Source: Verticiella alkaliphila (lineage in GTDB: Bacteria; Pseudomonadota; Gammaproteobacteria; Burkholderiales; Burkholderiaceae_B). Taken from it: a stretch of 64,000 nucleotides of DNA. The stretch covers positions 29,583 through 93,582 of the forward strand of contig NZ_JADCNH010000015.1 in NCBI RefSeq assembly GCF_018904615.1. The letters are read 5' to 3'. The notes below the pieces were generated by a model. The model did not search any database. It worked only from the letters and a program-made list of their open reading frames with translations, and was not told the origin of the DNA. Each line of letters starts with the position of its first letter. Within the stretch, counting starts at the first letter, position 1. A program made the translations under genes and the position numbers. Positions 9,861 through 18,489 of the stretch are shown piece by piece.

Positions 9861-11948
9861 TCAGCGCAGGACGTTCGCCGCTCGTGCCTCGGCGACGCGA
9901 CGCTCGCCATCGGCGGGGAGCAACAGGCGACGGGCCACGAGATCGTCGACGGCGCGCTGGACGGCCGCTACATAACCCGCATGATCGCCGTAGCGCTCCT
10001 CGAGCGAAGGTCGGCTGTCGCCTGCGGCCAGGCGCGCGGCCCGGGTCGTGTGAAAGGGCAGGAAGCTCCCCGACAACCCAAGCAGATCCTCCCAGGGACG
10101 ACCGACCACTTCGTTGTAGCCCAGGCTCGTGCCCGTGGGAACGGCCGCACCGACATCTCGAATGCCCGCAATGTCCAGCCCATCAGCATCGAGCTGCGGG
10201 ACAAGGATGGCGTAGTGCTGGCCGGTCTGGCGCGGCGGCAGCTGGGTCGCGATGCCGGACTCGTCCGCATGGCGATACTGGGGGCCGTAATCGAGCCGTT
10301 CGAAGTCGTTGTGCAACCCGCGATAGACGACATCCGGGATCTGCCGGCCGTCGGACCAGCGCAGGCCGCGGATCTGCGGCATCTGCAGGTCTGCCGGGCG
10401 CACCAGGCTGCCGTCCGCCAGGCGCGGCACCGCATTGGCCGGCGGGGCGACATCACGCACCACCCAATCCTCCAGGGCCACCCACAGCGCCCGGAAGGTG
10501 TCGCCAAAGCGGGCCTCGGTGCCGGTCGGGTACCGCCCCTGGGCGGGATTGAACGCCACATTGCCATCACCGTGCTGCGTGCTGGCGTAGTAGTAGATGC
10601 GCGCGGTGTCAGGCTGCACGAGATCGGCCAAGCCCTCGGCATCGGTCAGCACCGGCGAGCCCTGCAACACCCAGAATTCGGTGCCGCTCAGGCCCAGGAA
10701 GAATCGCGGGCACGTTGACGTCTGGGTGCAGCGGGCGAGAATGCCGCCCGTGCGGCCCGAGATGCTGTCGTGATAATCCGTCGCCAGGCCTCGCGGTGCC
10801 GACTGGCCAAAGGCGGTGTGATCCGTGCGCAGCCCGCCCCCGCCGCCGGGTACGGCAAAGCGCGCGTTCACCTGCGTCTGACGTGCAGCCACGTGGGCGA
10901 AGATGCCGTCGAACACCCGCCGGCCTTCCAGATCCTGGTTGAAGCCCAGGTGCAGGAAAGTCTTCATGAAATTCCCGCTCTGCGACGTGCCCTGGCCCAG
11001 CGCGTGGCGGATGTGGCCCGCCAGCGGGTTGGGCGTGCCGTCCGCATCCCGGCTCGCGTGCCGGAAGAAGGCCACGGTGTCGCGCAAGGCCGCCAGGCCA
11101 ACACCCATCACCTTCGGGTCGCGCGCCTCGTAGACCAGCTCATAGAGTCCATCCGGATCGAAGCCGCCCGACAGACAGACCCGTGTCGGGTCCGGCGTGC
11201 CCGGAAACGGCGTAGCCGCGTCGCAACGCGCGAAGGCCCACTGACTGGCCGGGATGGGCTCGCGGGCGTCGGTCTCGCGCACGCGCCGCGTAAGGCTGTA
11301 GCCGGGGCGGGTGTTGTCCAGGCTCACCGGCGCATACGGAATCATGCTGCCGTTGAAGACGCCGCCAGGCAACGGCAGATCCGCGCTGCGCGTCTGGGGC
11401 ACCAGTTCGGCGCGATAGGGCCCGGTCACGGGATCGCCATTGGCCTGGCGCGCCACGGGCACGTCCAGCGTCAGCCGGGCCGGCGAACTCTTCGGCACGT
11501 CGCCCTGCCAGGCGCTGAAAAGCACGCTGTAGCCGCGCTCGAGCAGCATGCGATCCGGCAGGCCACCCGACAATGTCAGCAGATTTCCGCGATTGGGCGC
11601 GTCGTAGCGCAGCACGCCGTTGCCAGCTGCCGCATTGGCCGGTGTGAAGAGGACGAACTCGGTCGTGTACTCCACCATGCCGCGCGCGTTTCGCGGCTGG
11701 GCCAGATCGAGATCCGTGATGATCGCGTTGGCCGGGGCCGCGGGATCCACCTCGCCCGTCAATCGGCCGTCGATGCGTTGATAGGCCCCAGCTGTGCCCC
11801 AGGATCCTGCCACCGGGCTCACCTGGGTCACGGTCAGGTGCATGCGCGGGCCACTCACCTGCGGTGGCGGTGGCGCCGTGTCATCACTGCCCCCGCACCC
11901 TGCCAGCCAGGCGAACGCCACCAGCGGCACGAATCGGCCGAATCCCAT
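9861..11948 (-). CDS. Lipoprotein with alpha/beta-hydrolase domain
   Basis: This 695-residue exported lipoprotein has a signal peptide ending in the lipobox LAGC (FAWLAGCGGSDD). A Pro-rich linker (TAPPPPQ) and an N-terminal beta-rich part follow. The alpha/beta-hydrolase core has nucleophile motif GQGTSQSGNFMK at about residue 340, and the GxSxSG pattern matches the large secreted hydrolase family often annotated as alpha/beta hydrolase domain-containing proteins. Several Cys residues (ARCDAATPF, RVCLSGG, ARCTQTSTCPRF) may form disulfides, consistent with a periplasmic or surface location. The substrate is unknown. The adjacent YdeP-like gene is on the same strand, 66 bases downstream, and may be co-transcribed with it. 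Confidence 0.8.
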   Translation of the reverse strand: MGFGRFVPLVAFAWLAGCGGSDDTAPPPPQVSGPRMHLTVTQVSPVAGSWGTAGAYQRIDGRLTGEVDPAAPANAIITDLDLAQPRNARGMVEYTTEFVLFTPANAAAGNGVLRYDAPNRGNLLTLSGGLPDRMLLERGYSVLFSAWQGDVPKSSPARLTLDVPVARQANGDPVTGPYRAELVPQTRSADLPLPGGVFNGSMIPYAPVSLDNTRPGYSLTRRVRETDAREPIPASQWAFARCDAATPFPGTPDPTRVCLSGGFDPDGLYELVYEARDPKVMGVGLAALRDTVAFFRHASRDADGTPNPLAGHIRHALGQGTSQSGNFMKTFLHLGFNQDLEGRRVFDGIFAHVAARQTQVNARFAVPGGGGGLRTDHTAFGQSAPRGLATDYHDSISGRTGGILARCTQTSTCPRFFLGLSGTEFWVLQGSPVLTDAEGLADLVQPDTARIYYYASTQHGDGNVAFNPAQGRYPTGTEARFGDTFRALWVALEDWVVRDVAPPANAVPRLADGSLVRPADLQMPQIRGLRWSDGRQIPDVVYRGLHNDFERLDYGPQYRHADESGIATQLPPRQTGQHYAILVPQLDADGLDIAGIRDVGAAVPTGTSLGYNEVVGRPWEDLLGLSGSFLPFHTTRAARLAAGDSRPSLEERYGDHAGYVAAVQRAVDDLVARRLLLPADGERRVAEARAANVLR

Positions 11949-12103
11949 GTCTGTCTCCTCGGAAAGGCCGGACAGGTGATCCGCCCGGCTGATCGGCAAT
12001 GCGTGTCGCCGATTCGAATGGCCTGCCGCAGCCCGCCCTCATGGCGAGGCACGGACCGCGGTCAGGCAATGGTCACGTCACGGGCGCGTGCCCGCCCGCA
12101 CGG

Positions 12104-13072
12104 TCACTCAGGCTGGATGCCCGCTTCCTGGATGATCTTGCCCCACTTGGCGGATTCGGCCGCCTGGAACTCGGCGAGCTCCTTGGGTGAATTCGTGAAG
12201 GGCGTCGTGCCCGTCTGGCTGTAGAAGCTCTGGGCAGCCTTGGCCTTGGTCGCGGCCACGAAGGTGTCGTGCAGGTAGGTCACGACGGGCTGCGGCGTGC
12301 CCTTGGGCGCGTAGGCCGCGAACCAGTAACCCATCTCGTAGCCCGGTACCCCGGCTTCATCGATGGTGGGCACCTCCGGCACCAGCACCGAACGCGTCTT
12401 GCTCGTCACGCCCAGCGCGCGCACGCGACCACCCTGGATCTGCGGCAGGCCCGTGGCCGAGTCCGTGATCATCATGGAGATCTGGTTGCCCACGAGATCG
12501 GTCAGCGCCGGCGGGTTGCTCTTGTATGGCACGTGCAGAATGTCCACGCCGGCCATCTGCTTGAAGAGTTCGCCCGCAATGCGGCTGGACGAGCTGCCAC
12601 TGCCGAAGCTCAGCTTGCCCGGTTGTTCCTTGGCAAGGGCGATGAGCTCGCCGACCGACTTGACGGGGGATTGCGTGTTGACGACGAGGATCTGGCCCCC
12701 CTGGCCCAGCGCGGTGATCGGCTCGTAATCCTTGACCGGATCGTAGGGCAACTGCTTGTAGAGATGCTCGTTGGCGGCGTGCGTGGTGTTGGTGGTGATG
12801 AGGACGGTGTAGCCATCGGGCGCTGCACGAGCCACGTCCTGGGCGCCGATCATCGCACTCGCGCCAGGCTTGTTGGTCACCAGCACGGTCTGCCCGGTGC
12901 TCTCGGTGATGCTCTGGCCCAGGGCCCGTGCGAGCTGGTCCGTGGCGCTGCCCGCGGCGAAAGGCACCACGAGCGTCATGGGACGGCTGGTATCGATCGG
13001 TGCAGCGGCGTGGCCGGGCGCGGCGATCACGAGGGCCAGGACGGACAGTCCGGACGGGATGGTGCGTTTCAT
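12104..13072 (-). CDS. Bug/TctC-type tripartite tricarboxylate transporter receptor
   Basis: This 322-residue periplasmic solute-binding protein has a signal peptide (LSVLALVIAAPGHAAA) and the Bug-family landmarks: MTLVVPFAAGSATDQLARAL, NKPGASAMIGAQDVARAAPDGYT interrupted by usual variation, and LHVPYKSNPPALTDLVGNQ. Bug proteins capture small carboxylates or related solutes and hand them to TctAB-type permeases. No TctA or TctB gene is nearby, so it is an orphan receptor, which is common in Burkholderiales. It follows the AtuA-like pair on the same strand by 52 bases and probably binds a compound from that catabolic route. AAGGAGA lies six bases upstream of the ATG. Confidence 0.92.
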   Translation of the reverse strand: MKRTIPSGLSVLALVIAAPGHAAAPIDTSRPMTLVVPFAAGSATDQLARALGQSITESTGQTVLVTNKPGASAMIGAQDVARAAPDGYTVLITTNTTHAANEHLYKQLPYDPVKDYEPITALGQGGQILVVNTQSPVKSVGELIALAKEQPGKLSFGSGSSSSRIAGELFKQMAGVDILHVPYKSNPPALTDLVGNQISMMITDSATGLPQIQGGRVRALGVTSKTRSVLVPEVPTIDEAGVPGYEMGYWFAAYAPKGTPQPVVTYLHDTFVAATKAKAAQSFYSQTGTTPFTNSPKELAEFQAAESAKWGKIIQEAGIQPE

Positions 13073-13124
13073 GGTGTCTCCTTGTCGTATGGTGTCTTGG
13101 GGTCGGGCACGCGTTGCGCGGGCG

Positions 13125-13502
13125 TCAACCGGGAAAGCCAGGAAGCCCGGCAGCGACGTCTGCCGGAAGAGGGACCGGCATGGCCAGCAGATGAAAGGAC
13201 AGCGTCTTGCCGTGCGTGTCCAGGTTGAGGGCACCGTTGACGCCGCCATCGAGCACGTCGTCCAGCACCAGGTTGAGCGCATGCAGACGCGGCAATACGT
13301 ACCGCCGCACCGAGCCGGGCTGACGATCGCCGAACCACGCGGCCACGCGCTCTGGCGTGACCGTGCGCTCGATCCAGGCAAAGAGATCCGGGCGATAGGC
13401 AATGACGCTCAGGCAGGAAATGTCGCCTTTGTCACCGGCGCGGCTATGCGCCAGGCGGTACAGCGGCACGAGCTCGGTCGACGTCGCGGGAATGGCGCTC
13501 AT
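13125..13502 (-). CDS. AtuA-related small C-terminal-domain protein
   Basis: This 125-residue protein carries the motif LAHSRAGDKGDISCLSVIAY, characteristic of the small domain associated with AtuA-like proteins. In many bacteria this domain is fused to the DUF1446 domain; here it is a separate gene that overlaps the DUF1446 gene by ATGA. The pair probably forms one enzyme complex in catabolism of branched or terpenoid acids, although the reaction is not firmly established for most family members. Its stop is followed by a Bug receptor gene on the same strand. Confidence 0.8.
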   Translation of the reverse strand: MSAIPATSTELVPLYRLAHSRAGDKGDISCLSVIAYRPDLFAWIERTVTPERVAAWFGDRQPGSVRRYVLPRLHALNLVLDDVLDGGVNGALNLDTHGKTLSFHLLAMPVPLPADVAAGLPGFPG

Positions 13503-14881
13503 GCCGTCGTCTCCTCCAGAAAATGCCAACCAGCACGCACGAGCTCGCGCGGGATCGCGCACGTGAGCAATTCGAGACGCTGGCGGATGGCGGTGCGCAC
13601 ACCGCCGCCGCCCGCCGGGCCGCAGGTGTACAGCGCCGTGACTTCGCGCAGAATGCGGCGCGCGACCTCGGCATCGGCATGCTTGCCGGCCACACGCAGA
13701 CGCACGTCTGTCGCCGCGCCGGGCTGCGCTCGCCCCGCGGCACGACCCTCGTCATCGGCAAGCACACTCATCACGCCGATGAGGTCGATGCGTACGGGCA
13801 ATGCACCATCGAGACGGCGGCGCACGATATCGCCAGCGAGGCGCGCGCGCGCCTCGGCGTTCGGCCCGGCGTAGGAAATCTCGGCCTCGGCCAGCCAGCC
13901 GCCATGGTGATAGGCATTGACCTTGAGCGTGGGCGGACGCGCCGAGCCCGTCACGCCGCGCAGCGCGACACGGTCCGGGCCGACGGCCTCGAGCCAGGCA
14001 TCGGTGATGTCGGCCACGACGTCCGGCGTGAGATAGCGCCCGGGATCATGGACTTCATAGAGCAATTGTTCCGTGACGGTACGCACGTCCACGCAGCCAC
14101 CGGTGCCTTGTGCCTTGGTGATGACGCACTCGCCGTCGGCATCGATCTCGGCGATCGGAAAGCCCGGGTCATGTGGCATCGGAACGTCCTTCATGCCGGG
14201 ATCGCAGAAGTACCCGCCCGTGACTTGTGCGGCACATTCCAGCAGGTGCCCCGCCATCGTGGCCCGGCCCAGTCGCTCCCAATCGTCCCAGCCCCAGCCG
14301 TAGTGCGCCACGGCCAGGCCGAGTGTGAGGGCCGGGTCGGCCACGCGGCCGGCGACGACGATGTCCGCGCCTGCCGACAGCGCACCGGCGATCTCCGCGG
14401 CCCCCAGGTAGACGTTGGCGCTAACCAGCGTCACGGCGTCCACGGCAGGGCCGATGTTCTCGCGCAGGGCCGCTCGATGCTCGGGCGTATCCACATCGTC
14501 TCCTGTGACGATGGCAATGCGCGGCGTGCGCAGGCCCAGCTCGCGCGCCAACGCGGCGATGCGCCGGGCGGCAGCGGGCGGATTGGCCGCGCCGAAATTG
14601 CCGACGATGCGAATGCCGTGTGCCAGGCAATCGGCCAGCACGGGGCGCAGCAACTCGACCAGCAGCGGCTCGTAGCCGGCTTCCGGATCCGCGCTGCGCG
14701 CCTGCTGCGCCAGTGCCAGCGTGCGCTCGGCGAGCGTCTCGAAGATGAGCGCACAGGCGCCGCCCTCGGCCACGAGCGTGCGCACCACCGGCCCGGCCCC
14801 GTCGGTGCGGTCGCCGGAAAAACCCGAGCCGCAGCCCACGCGCAGCAGAAGGGAGGAATCGAAAAAGGCATCGGCAGACAT
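13499..14881 (-). CDS. AtuA-like DUF1446 family protein
   Basis: This 460-residue cytosolic protein is of the acyclic-terpene-utilisation AtuA (DUF1446) family. Family blocks include LLRVGCGSGFSGDR near the N-terminus, GNFGAANPPAAARR, IVTGDDVD, DIVVAGRVADPALTLG and TGGYFCDPG. In Pseudomonas AtuA is encoded with the citronellol/geraniol degradation genes, but the family is widespread and not always terpene-related. Here it starts an operon with the small AtuA-related protein and the Bug receptor, divergent from a LysR gene, so a LysR-controlled catabolic unit is likely. I chose the ATG of MSADAFFDSS because an N-terminal extension would run through the putative operator. Confidence 0.85.
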   Translation of the reverse strand: MSADAFFDSSLLLRVGCGSGFSGDRTDGAGPVVRTLVAEGGACALIFETLAERTLALAQQARSADPEAGYEPLLVELLRPVLADCLAHGIRIVGNFGAANPPAAARRIAALARELGLRTPRIAIVTGDDVDTPEHRAALRENIGPAVDAVTLVSANVYLGAAEIAGALSAGADIVVAGRVADPALTLGLAVAHYGWGWDDWERLGRATMAGHLLECAAQVTGGYFCDPGMKDVPMPHDPGFPIAEIDADGECVITKAQGTGGCVDVRTVTEQLLYEVHDPGRYLTPDVVADITDAWLEAVGPDRVALRGVTGSARPPTLKVNAYHHGGWLAEAEISYAGPNAEARARLAGDIVRRRLDGALPVRIDLIGVMSVLADDEGRAAGRAQPGAATDVRLRVAGKHADAEVARRILREVTALYTCGPAGGGGVRTAIRQRLELLTCAIPRELVRAGWHFLEETTA

Positions 14882-14904
14882 GCGGCCCACTATAGGCAGC
14901 ACCC

Positions 14905-14935
14905 AATCATCCGTAAAATCGAAATAAGGATGATT
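14905..14935. promoter_or_regulatory. Inverted repeat, candidate LysR operator
   Basis: AATCATCC and GGATGATT form perfect 8-bp arms separated by 15 bases in the 69-base divergent gap between the AtuA-like operon and the LysR gene. LysR regulators usually bind dyads of this kind next to their own start, so this is the best candidate for the autoregulatory and activating site. No binding data are available. Confidence 0.5.
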
Positions 14936-14950
14936 TGATAGGAACGACAA

Positions 14951-15844
14951 ATGAATCTGTCGACCCGACAGCTACGTGCTTTCCTGGCGCTCGTGGATGA
15001 GCGTCACTTCACCCGGGCAGCCGAGCGCAGCCATCTGTCGCAGCCTGCCTTCAGCGCGCTGATCCGGGCGGTGGAGTCAGAAGCCGGCACGCGGCTCTTT
15101 GACCGCACCACGCGGCACGTGGAGCCAACGCCCGAGGGCCTGATGCTGGCGGCTTCGGCCCGTCGGCTCCTGGCCGACTTCGAAGGTGCATTGGCTGAAC
15201 TTCACGAGCATCATGCCCTGCGGCGCGGCCGGGCCAGCATCGCCGCCCTGCCCTCGATCGCGGCCGGCTGGCTGCCGCCGCTGCTGGCGCGATTCCATGC
15301 CGAACATCCCGGCATCGCCCTGCACGTGCGGGACGCTTTGCTAGAGCCGTGTCTTGCCCTGGTGCGCGAAGGTCAGACGGATTTCGCCATCGCAGCGCAA
15401 GGCGCCGACATGGCGGGCCTGGCCACCGAACTCTTCTGCCGGGACCGCTATCACCTGGTGTGCCGCCATGACCACCCGCTGGCCGAGCGCGCCCGCGTGC
15501 GGCTGGCCGACGTGGCAGGCTATCCCCTGGTGCAGATGGCAGGCTCGAGTAGCGTGCGCCAGCGCCTGGACCAACTGGCCAGGGACACCCCGCTGGCCAC
15601 CGCCTTCGAAGTCGAGCACCTGGCGACGGCCAACGGTCTGGTGCTCGCCGGCCTGGGCGTTGCCCTGGTGCCCGCGCTGACCCTCTTTCAATTCCGCCAC
15701 GACGAGCTCGTCACCCGCGCACTGCAGGGCCGGGAACTGCAGCGCTCGCTCTACCTGGTGCGGCGCAAAGGGCGCAGCCTCTCCCGCGCAGCCCAGGGGC
15801 TGTATGAACGCATACGCGAGGCGCGGCCGCTCGGCACTGATTAG
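14951..15844 (+). CDS. LysR family transcriptional regulator
   Basis: This 297-residue protein starts with the LysR winged helix-turn-helix (MNLSTRQLRAFLALVDERHF, then TRAAERSHLSQPAFSALIRA) and ends with a periplasmic-binding-protein-like effector domain. It is divergently transcribed from the AtuA-like/Bug operon across a short gap containing an inverted repeat. The usual LysR arrangement suggests that it activates that operon in response to a pathway compound. The ligand cannot be read from the sequence. Confidence 0.92.
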   Translation: MNLSTRQLRAFLALVDERHFTRAAERSHLSQPAFSALIRAVESEAGTRLFDRTTRHVEPTPEGLMLAASARRLLADFEGALAELHEHHALRRGRASIAALPSIAAGWLPPLLARFHAEHPGIALHVRDALLEPCLALVREGQTDFAIAAQGADMAGLATELFCRDRYHLVCRHDHPLAERARVRLADVAGYPLVQMAGSSSVRQRLDQLARDTPLATAFEVEHLATANGLVLAGLGVALVPALTLFQFRHDELVTRALQGRELQRSLYLVRRKGRSLSRAAQGLYERIREARPLGTD

Positions 15845-15847
15845 GCC

Positions 15848-16438
15848 TCAGCCACCATCGATCACCACCAGCGCGCGCGCGGGCGCCTCCCCCACCGCCT
15901 TCAGGCTGTGATCCAGGTAACCCGGAAAGCGCACGCTATCGTCACGGGCGAGCAACACCGTGTGCTCGCCAAAGCGCACCTGCACCTGGCCTTCCAGCAC
16001 GAAGATCGTCTCCTCGCCGGCATGGTGCGCCACCGCACGCTCACCGTGCGAGCCGACCTGCACCAGCATGACGGCAGGACCGCCAGGCCGCGACCCTGGC
16101 GAGATCGCGGCATAGCGATGGCCGCCATCGCCGGAATCCAGAGCGTGCTCGGGGCGCTCGTCCGCGCGGACGATCACCACCTCGTGCCGGGGGTCGAATT
16201 CGCCCAGCAGCACCGATAGCGGGACATTGAGCACGCCTGCCAGCACGTGCAGCGACCCCACCGACGCCGACTTCTCCCCGCGCTCGACGCGGGACAAAAA
16301 GCCCTTGTCCAGCCCCGCCTCCTGGGCGCATTGCGCCAGCGTCATGCGGCGCTCGCGACGCAACGCGCGTAGCCTCAGGCCGATCTGGGCGGGCGTGGGC
16401 GGAAGCGAGGATCGGGCAGCGGCCGGGATGCGGGGCAT
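15848..16438 (-). CDS. XRE family regulator with C-terminal cupin domain
   Basis: This 196-residue protein has an N-terminal Cro/CI-type helix-turn-helix (IGLRLRALRRERRMTLAQCA, then QEAGLDKGFLSRVERGEKSA) at about residues 15-75. A cupin_2 small-molecule sensor domain follows (HHAGEETIFVLEGQVQVRFG). Such proteins typically repress or activate a divergent metabolic operon, here the class II aldolase and TRAP receptor genes. Two direct repeats lie in the promoter between them. I chose the ATG of MPRIPAAARSS; the longer frame would extend through the divergent promoter. Confidence 0.88.
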   Translation of the reverse strand: MPRIPAAARSSLPPTPAQIGLRLRALRRERRMTLAQCAQEAGLDKGFLSRVERGEKSASVGSLHVLAGVLNVPLSVLLGEFDPRHEVVIVRADERPEHALDSGDGGHRYAAISPGSRPGGPAVMLVQVGSHGERAVAHHAGEETIFVLEGQVQVRFGEHTVLLARDDSVRFPGYLDHSLKAVGEAPARALVVIDGG

Positions 16439-16502
16439 GGGGATGAACAAAGCGGAAACGCTGCATGATGCCACCAAGCCGGCTCCCCCAGGCAAACCCG
16501 GG

Positions 16503-16538
16503 TTGACGTCCTGGACAACCGATTGTAATTTGGACAAC
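16503..16538 (+). promoter_or_regulatory. Sigma-70-like promoter with two TGGACAAC repeats, aldolase operon
   Basis: TTGACG and TAATTT are separated by 17 bases, a reasonable -35/-10 pair about 35 bases before the aldolase ATG. Two copies of TGGACAAC start at 16512 and 16531, nineteen bases apart or nearly two helical turns, one in the spacer and one over the -10 end. They are the likely operator of the divergent XRE-cupin regulator, and binding there would block polymerase. This is inference from sequence. Confidence 0.55.
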
Positions 16539-16563
16539 TTGTTGCCCATCAGGAACTGTCACT

Positions 16564-17337
16564 ATGCAAGCCTCCGACGCCGATCTGCATCGCCGAGTGG
16601 ATCGAGAGATCGCCGAGCGCATCACCCTGCCCTCCTGGACGCTCACCGAGCGTCTGACCCTCGCCTGCCGCATGCTCGCCGAACAAGGCCACTGGCACGG
16701 CGGGCTCGCCGGACAGATCACGGCCCGCGGCGAGACACCGGACAGCTACTGGACGCTGCGCTTTGGCGTCGGCGCCGACGAGGCGACGCCTGCCGAACTC
16801 ATCGAGATCGACGGCGATCTGCAGCCGCGTGATGGTCGGTCCATGCCCAATCCGGCGACACGATTTCACATCTGGGTGTATCAGGAGCGCCCGGACGTGA
16901 ACTGCATCGTGCACACCCACCCGCCCGCGGTCACGGCCTTGTCCATGACCGGCGAGCCGCTCAGCGTCGCGCACATGGACGCCACGCCGTTCCACGGCGA
17001 CTGCGCCTATCTCGACGATTGGCCAGGCCTGCCCATCGGCAACAGCGAAGGCGAGATCATTGCGAACGCCCTGGGCAGCAAGCGCGCCCTGCTGTTGGCC
17101 AACCACGGTCTGCTCACCGCCGGCAAGACGATCGAAGAGGCCGCCGTCATGGCGATCTGGCTGGAACAGGCAGCGCAGGCGCAATTGCGCGCGCGAGCCG
17201 TGGGCCCCGTCAAGGCCGTCCCGGCAGAGCGCGCTCAAGGCGCACACGATTTCCTCGTCAAGCCCGAGATCACCGGACTGACGTTCGCCTACTTTGCCCG
17301 GCGCGTCCTGCGCCAATCCCCTGACTGCCTGGGCTGA
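16564..17337 (+). CDS. Class II aldolase/adducin family protein
   Basis: This 257-residue cytosolic protein has the class II aldolase zinc-binding pattern: HTHPPAVTALS supplies two His residues and ANHGLLTAG the third. A substrate-binding Gly-rich region lies near residue 45 (HWHGGLAGQITAR). Family members act as sugar-phosphate aldolases, epimerases or decarboxylases. The substrate here is unknown, but pairing with a TRAP receptor suggests an imported hydroxy- or keto-acid. The TRAP gene starts 34 bases downstream, so the two probably form an operon under the divergent XRE-cupin regulator. Confidence 0.88.
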   Translation: MQASDADLHRRVDREIAERITLPSWTLTERLTLACRMLAEQGHWHGGLAGQITARGETPDSYWTLRFGVGADEATPAELIEIDGDLQPRDGRSMPNPATRFHIWVYQERPDVNCIVHTHPPAVTALSMTGEPLSVAHMDATPFHGDCAYLDDWPGLPIGNSEGEIIANALGSKRALLLANHGLLTAGKTIEEAAVMAIWLEQAAQAQLRARAVGPVKAVPAERAQGAHDFLVKPEITGLTFAYFARRVLRQSPDCLG

Positions 17338-17371
17338 GCCCGCCCGCGCCCTCACTTACGCCGGAGTTGCC

Positions 17372-18456
17372 ATGCAGCGTCGCCGCTTCCTGACCACCGC
17401 GTCGCTGGGCTCCGTCGCCCTCGCCGCGCCCGCCATCGCGCAGACTGAACCCACCATCCAGTGGCGCATGCCCAGCAGTTTCCCGCGCTCGCTCGACACG
17501 GTGTGGGGCGCGGCCGAACGCATCGCCGAACAGGTGGCGGCGCTCACGGACAACCGCTTCACCATCCGGGCGTTTCCGGCCGGCGAAATCGTGCCTGCGC
17601 TGCAGGTGCTGGACGCCGTGCAGACCGGTGCCGTGCCGTGCGGCCATACGGCCGGCTTCTACTACCTGGGCAAACAGCCCGCGCTGGCGTTCGACACCGG
17701 CGTACCGTTCGGCCTCACGCCGCGTCAGCAGGATGCGTGGTTGCGCCACGGCGGCGGCGATGCCCTCATGCAGCCGCTGTACGCCCAATTCAACGCGATC
17801 GCGATCCCGTGCGGCAACACGGCGCCCAGATGGGTGGCTGGTTTCGCAAGCCGATCGACAAGGTCGAGGATTTGAAGGGGCTGCGCATCCGCACGCCCGG
17901 CCTGCTCAGCAAGGTCTACGAAAAGCTGGGGGCGATCCCGCAGCAGATCGCCGGCAGCGACATCTATCCGGCGCTCGAGAAAGGCTCGCTGGATGCCGTC
18001 GAGTTTGTCGGACCCTTCGACGACGAGAAGCTGGGTTTCGCCAAGGTGGCGCAGTATTACTACGGCCCTGGCGTGATGGAGCTCGGGGCAAACCTGGCCT
18101 TCACCGTCAATCGGGACGCCTGGGCCGGCCTGCCGCCCCGCTACCAGGCCGTGTTGCGTGCGGCCTGCGCTGAAGCCGCGGCCGATCTGCTGGCCAAGTA
18201 CGATGCCAACAATATCTCGGCATTGCGCCGCCTGATCGCCCAGGGCACGCAACTCAAGAGCTGGCCTGTACCGGTCATGCAGGCCATGCAGGACGCCACG
18301 CGTGCCGTGCTGGACGAGTACGCCGCAGCCGACGCGAGCTTCGCCGAGGTGCTGAAATCGTGGCGGACGTTCCGCTCGGATCAGCTCCTGTGGGCGAGCG
18401 TGAATGATGGCGCGGCGTCCCAGTTCCTCATGAGTACGCGACAGAAAGGGGTGTGA
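17372..18456 (+). pseudogene. TRAP transporter DctP/TakP-type receptor, single-base frameshift as written
   Basis: The reading frame begins with a twin-arginine-like signal (MQRRRFLTTASLG, cleavage near APAIAQ) and continues as a TakP-type TRAP receptor to IAIPCGNT. It then shifts by one base near 17821, and the family sequence resumes as QMGGWFRKPIDKVEDLKG up to the stop. Restoring one G (ACGGCGCCC to ACGGGCGCCC) gives a continuous 361-residue protein, the usual length, reading CGNTGAQMGGWF as in relatives. The lesion may be a sequencing or assembly error or a genuine loss. TRAP receptors of this type bind 2-oxo acids. No DctQ or DctM membrane subunits are nearby, so it would depend on a distant permease. 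Confidence 0.8.
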
Positions 18457-18489
18457 TCGCTCCGGCCGACGCGACGTCGCCCGTCACAC

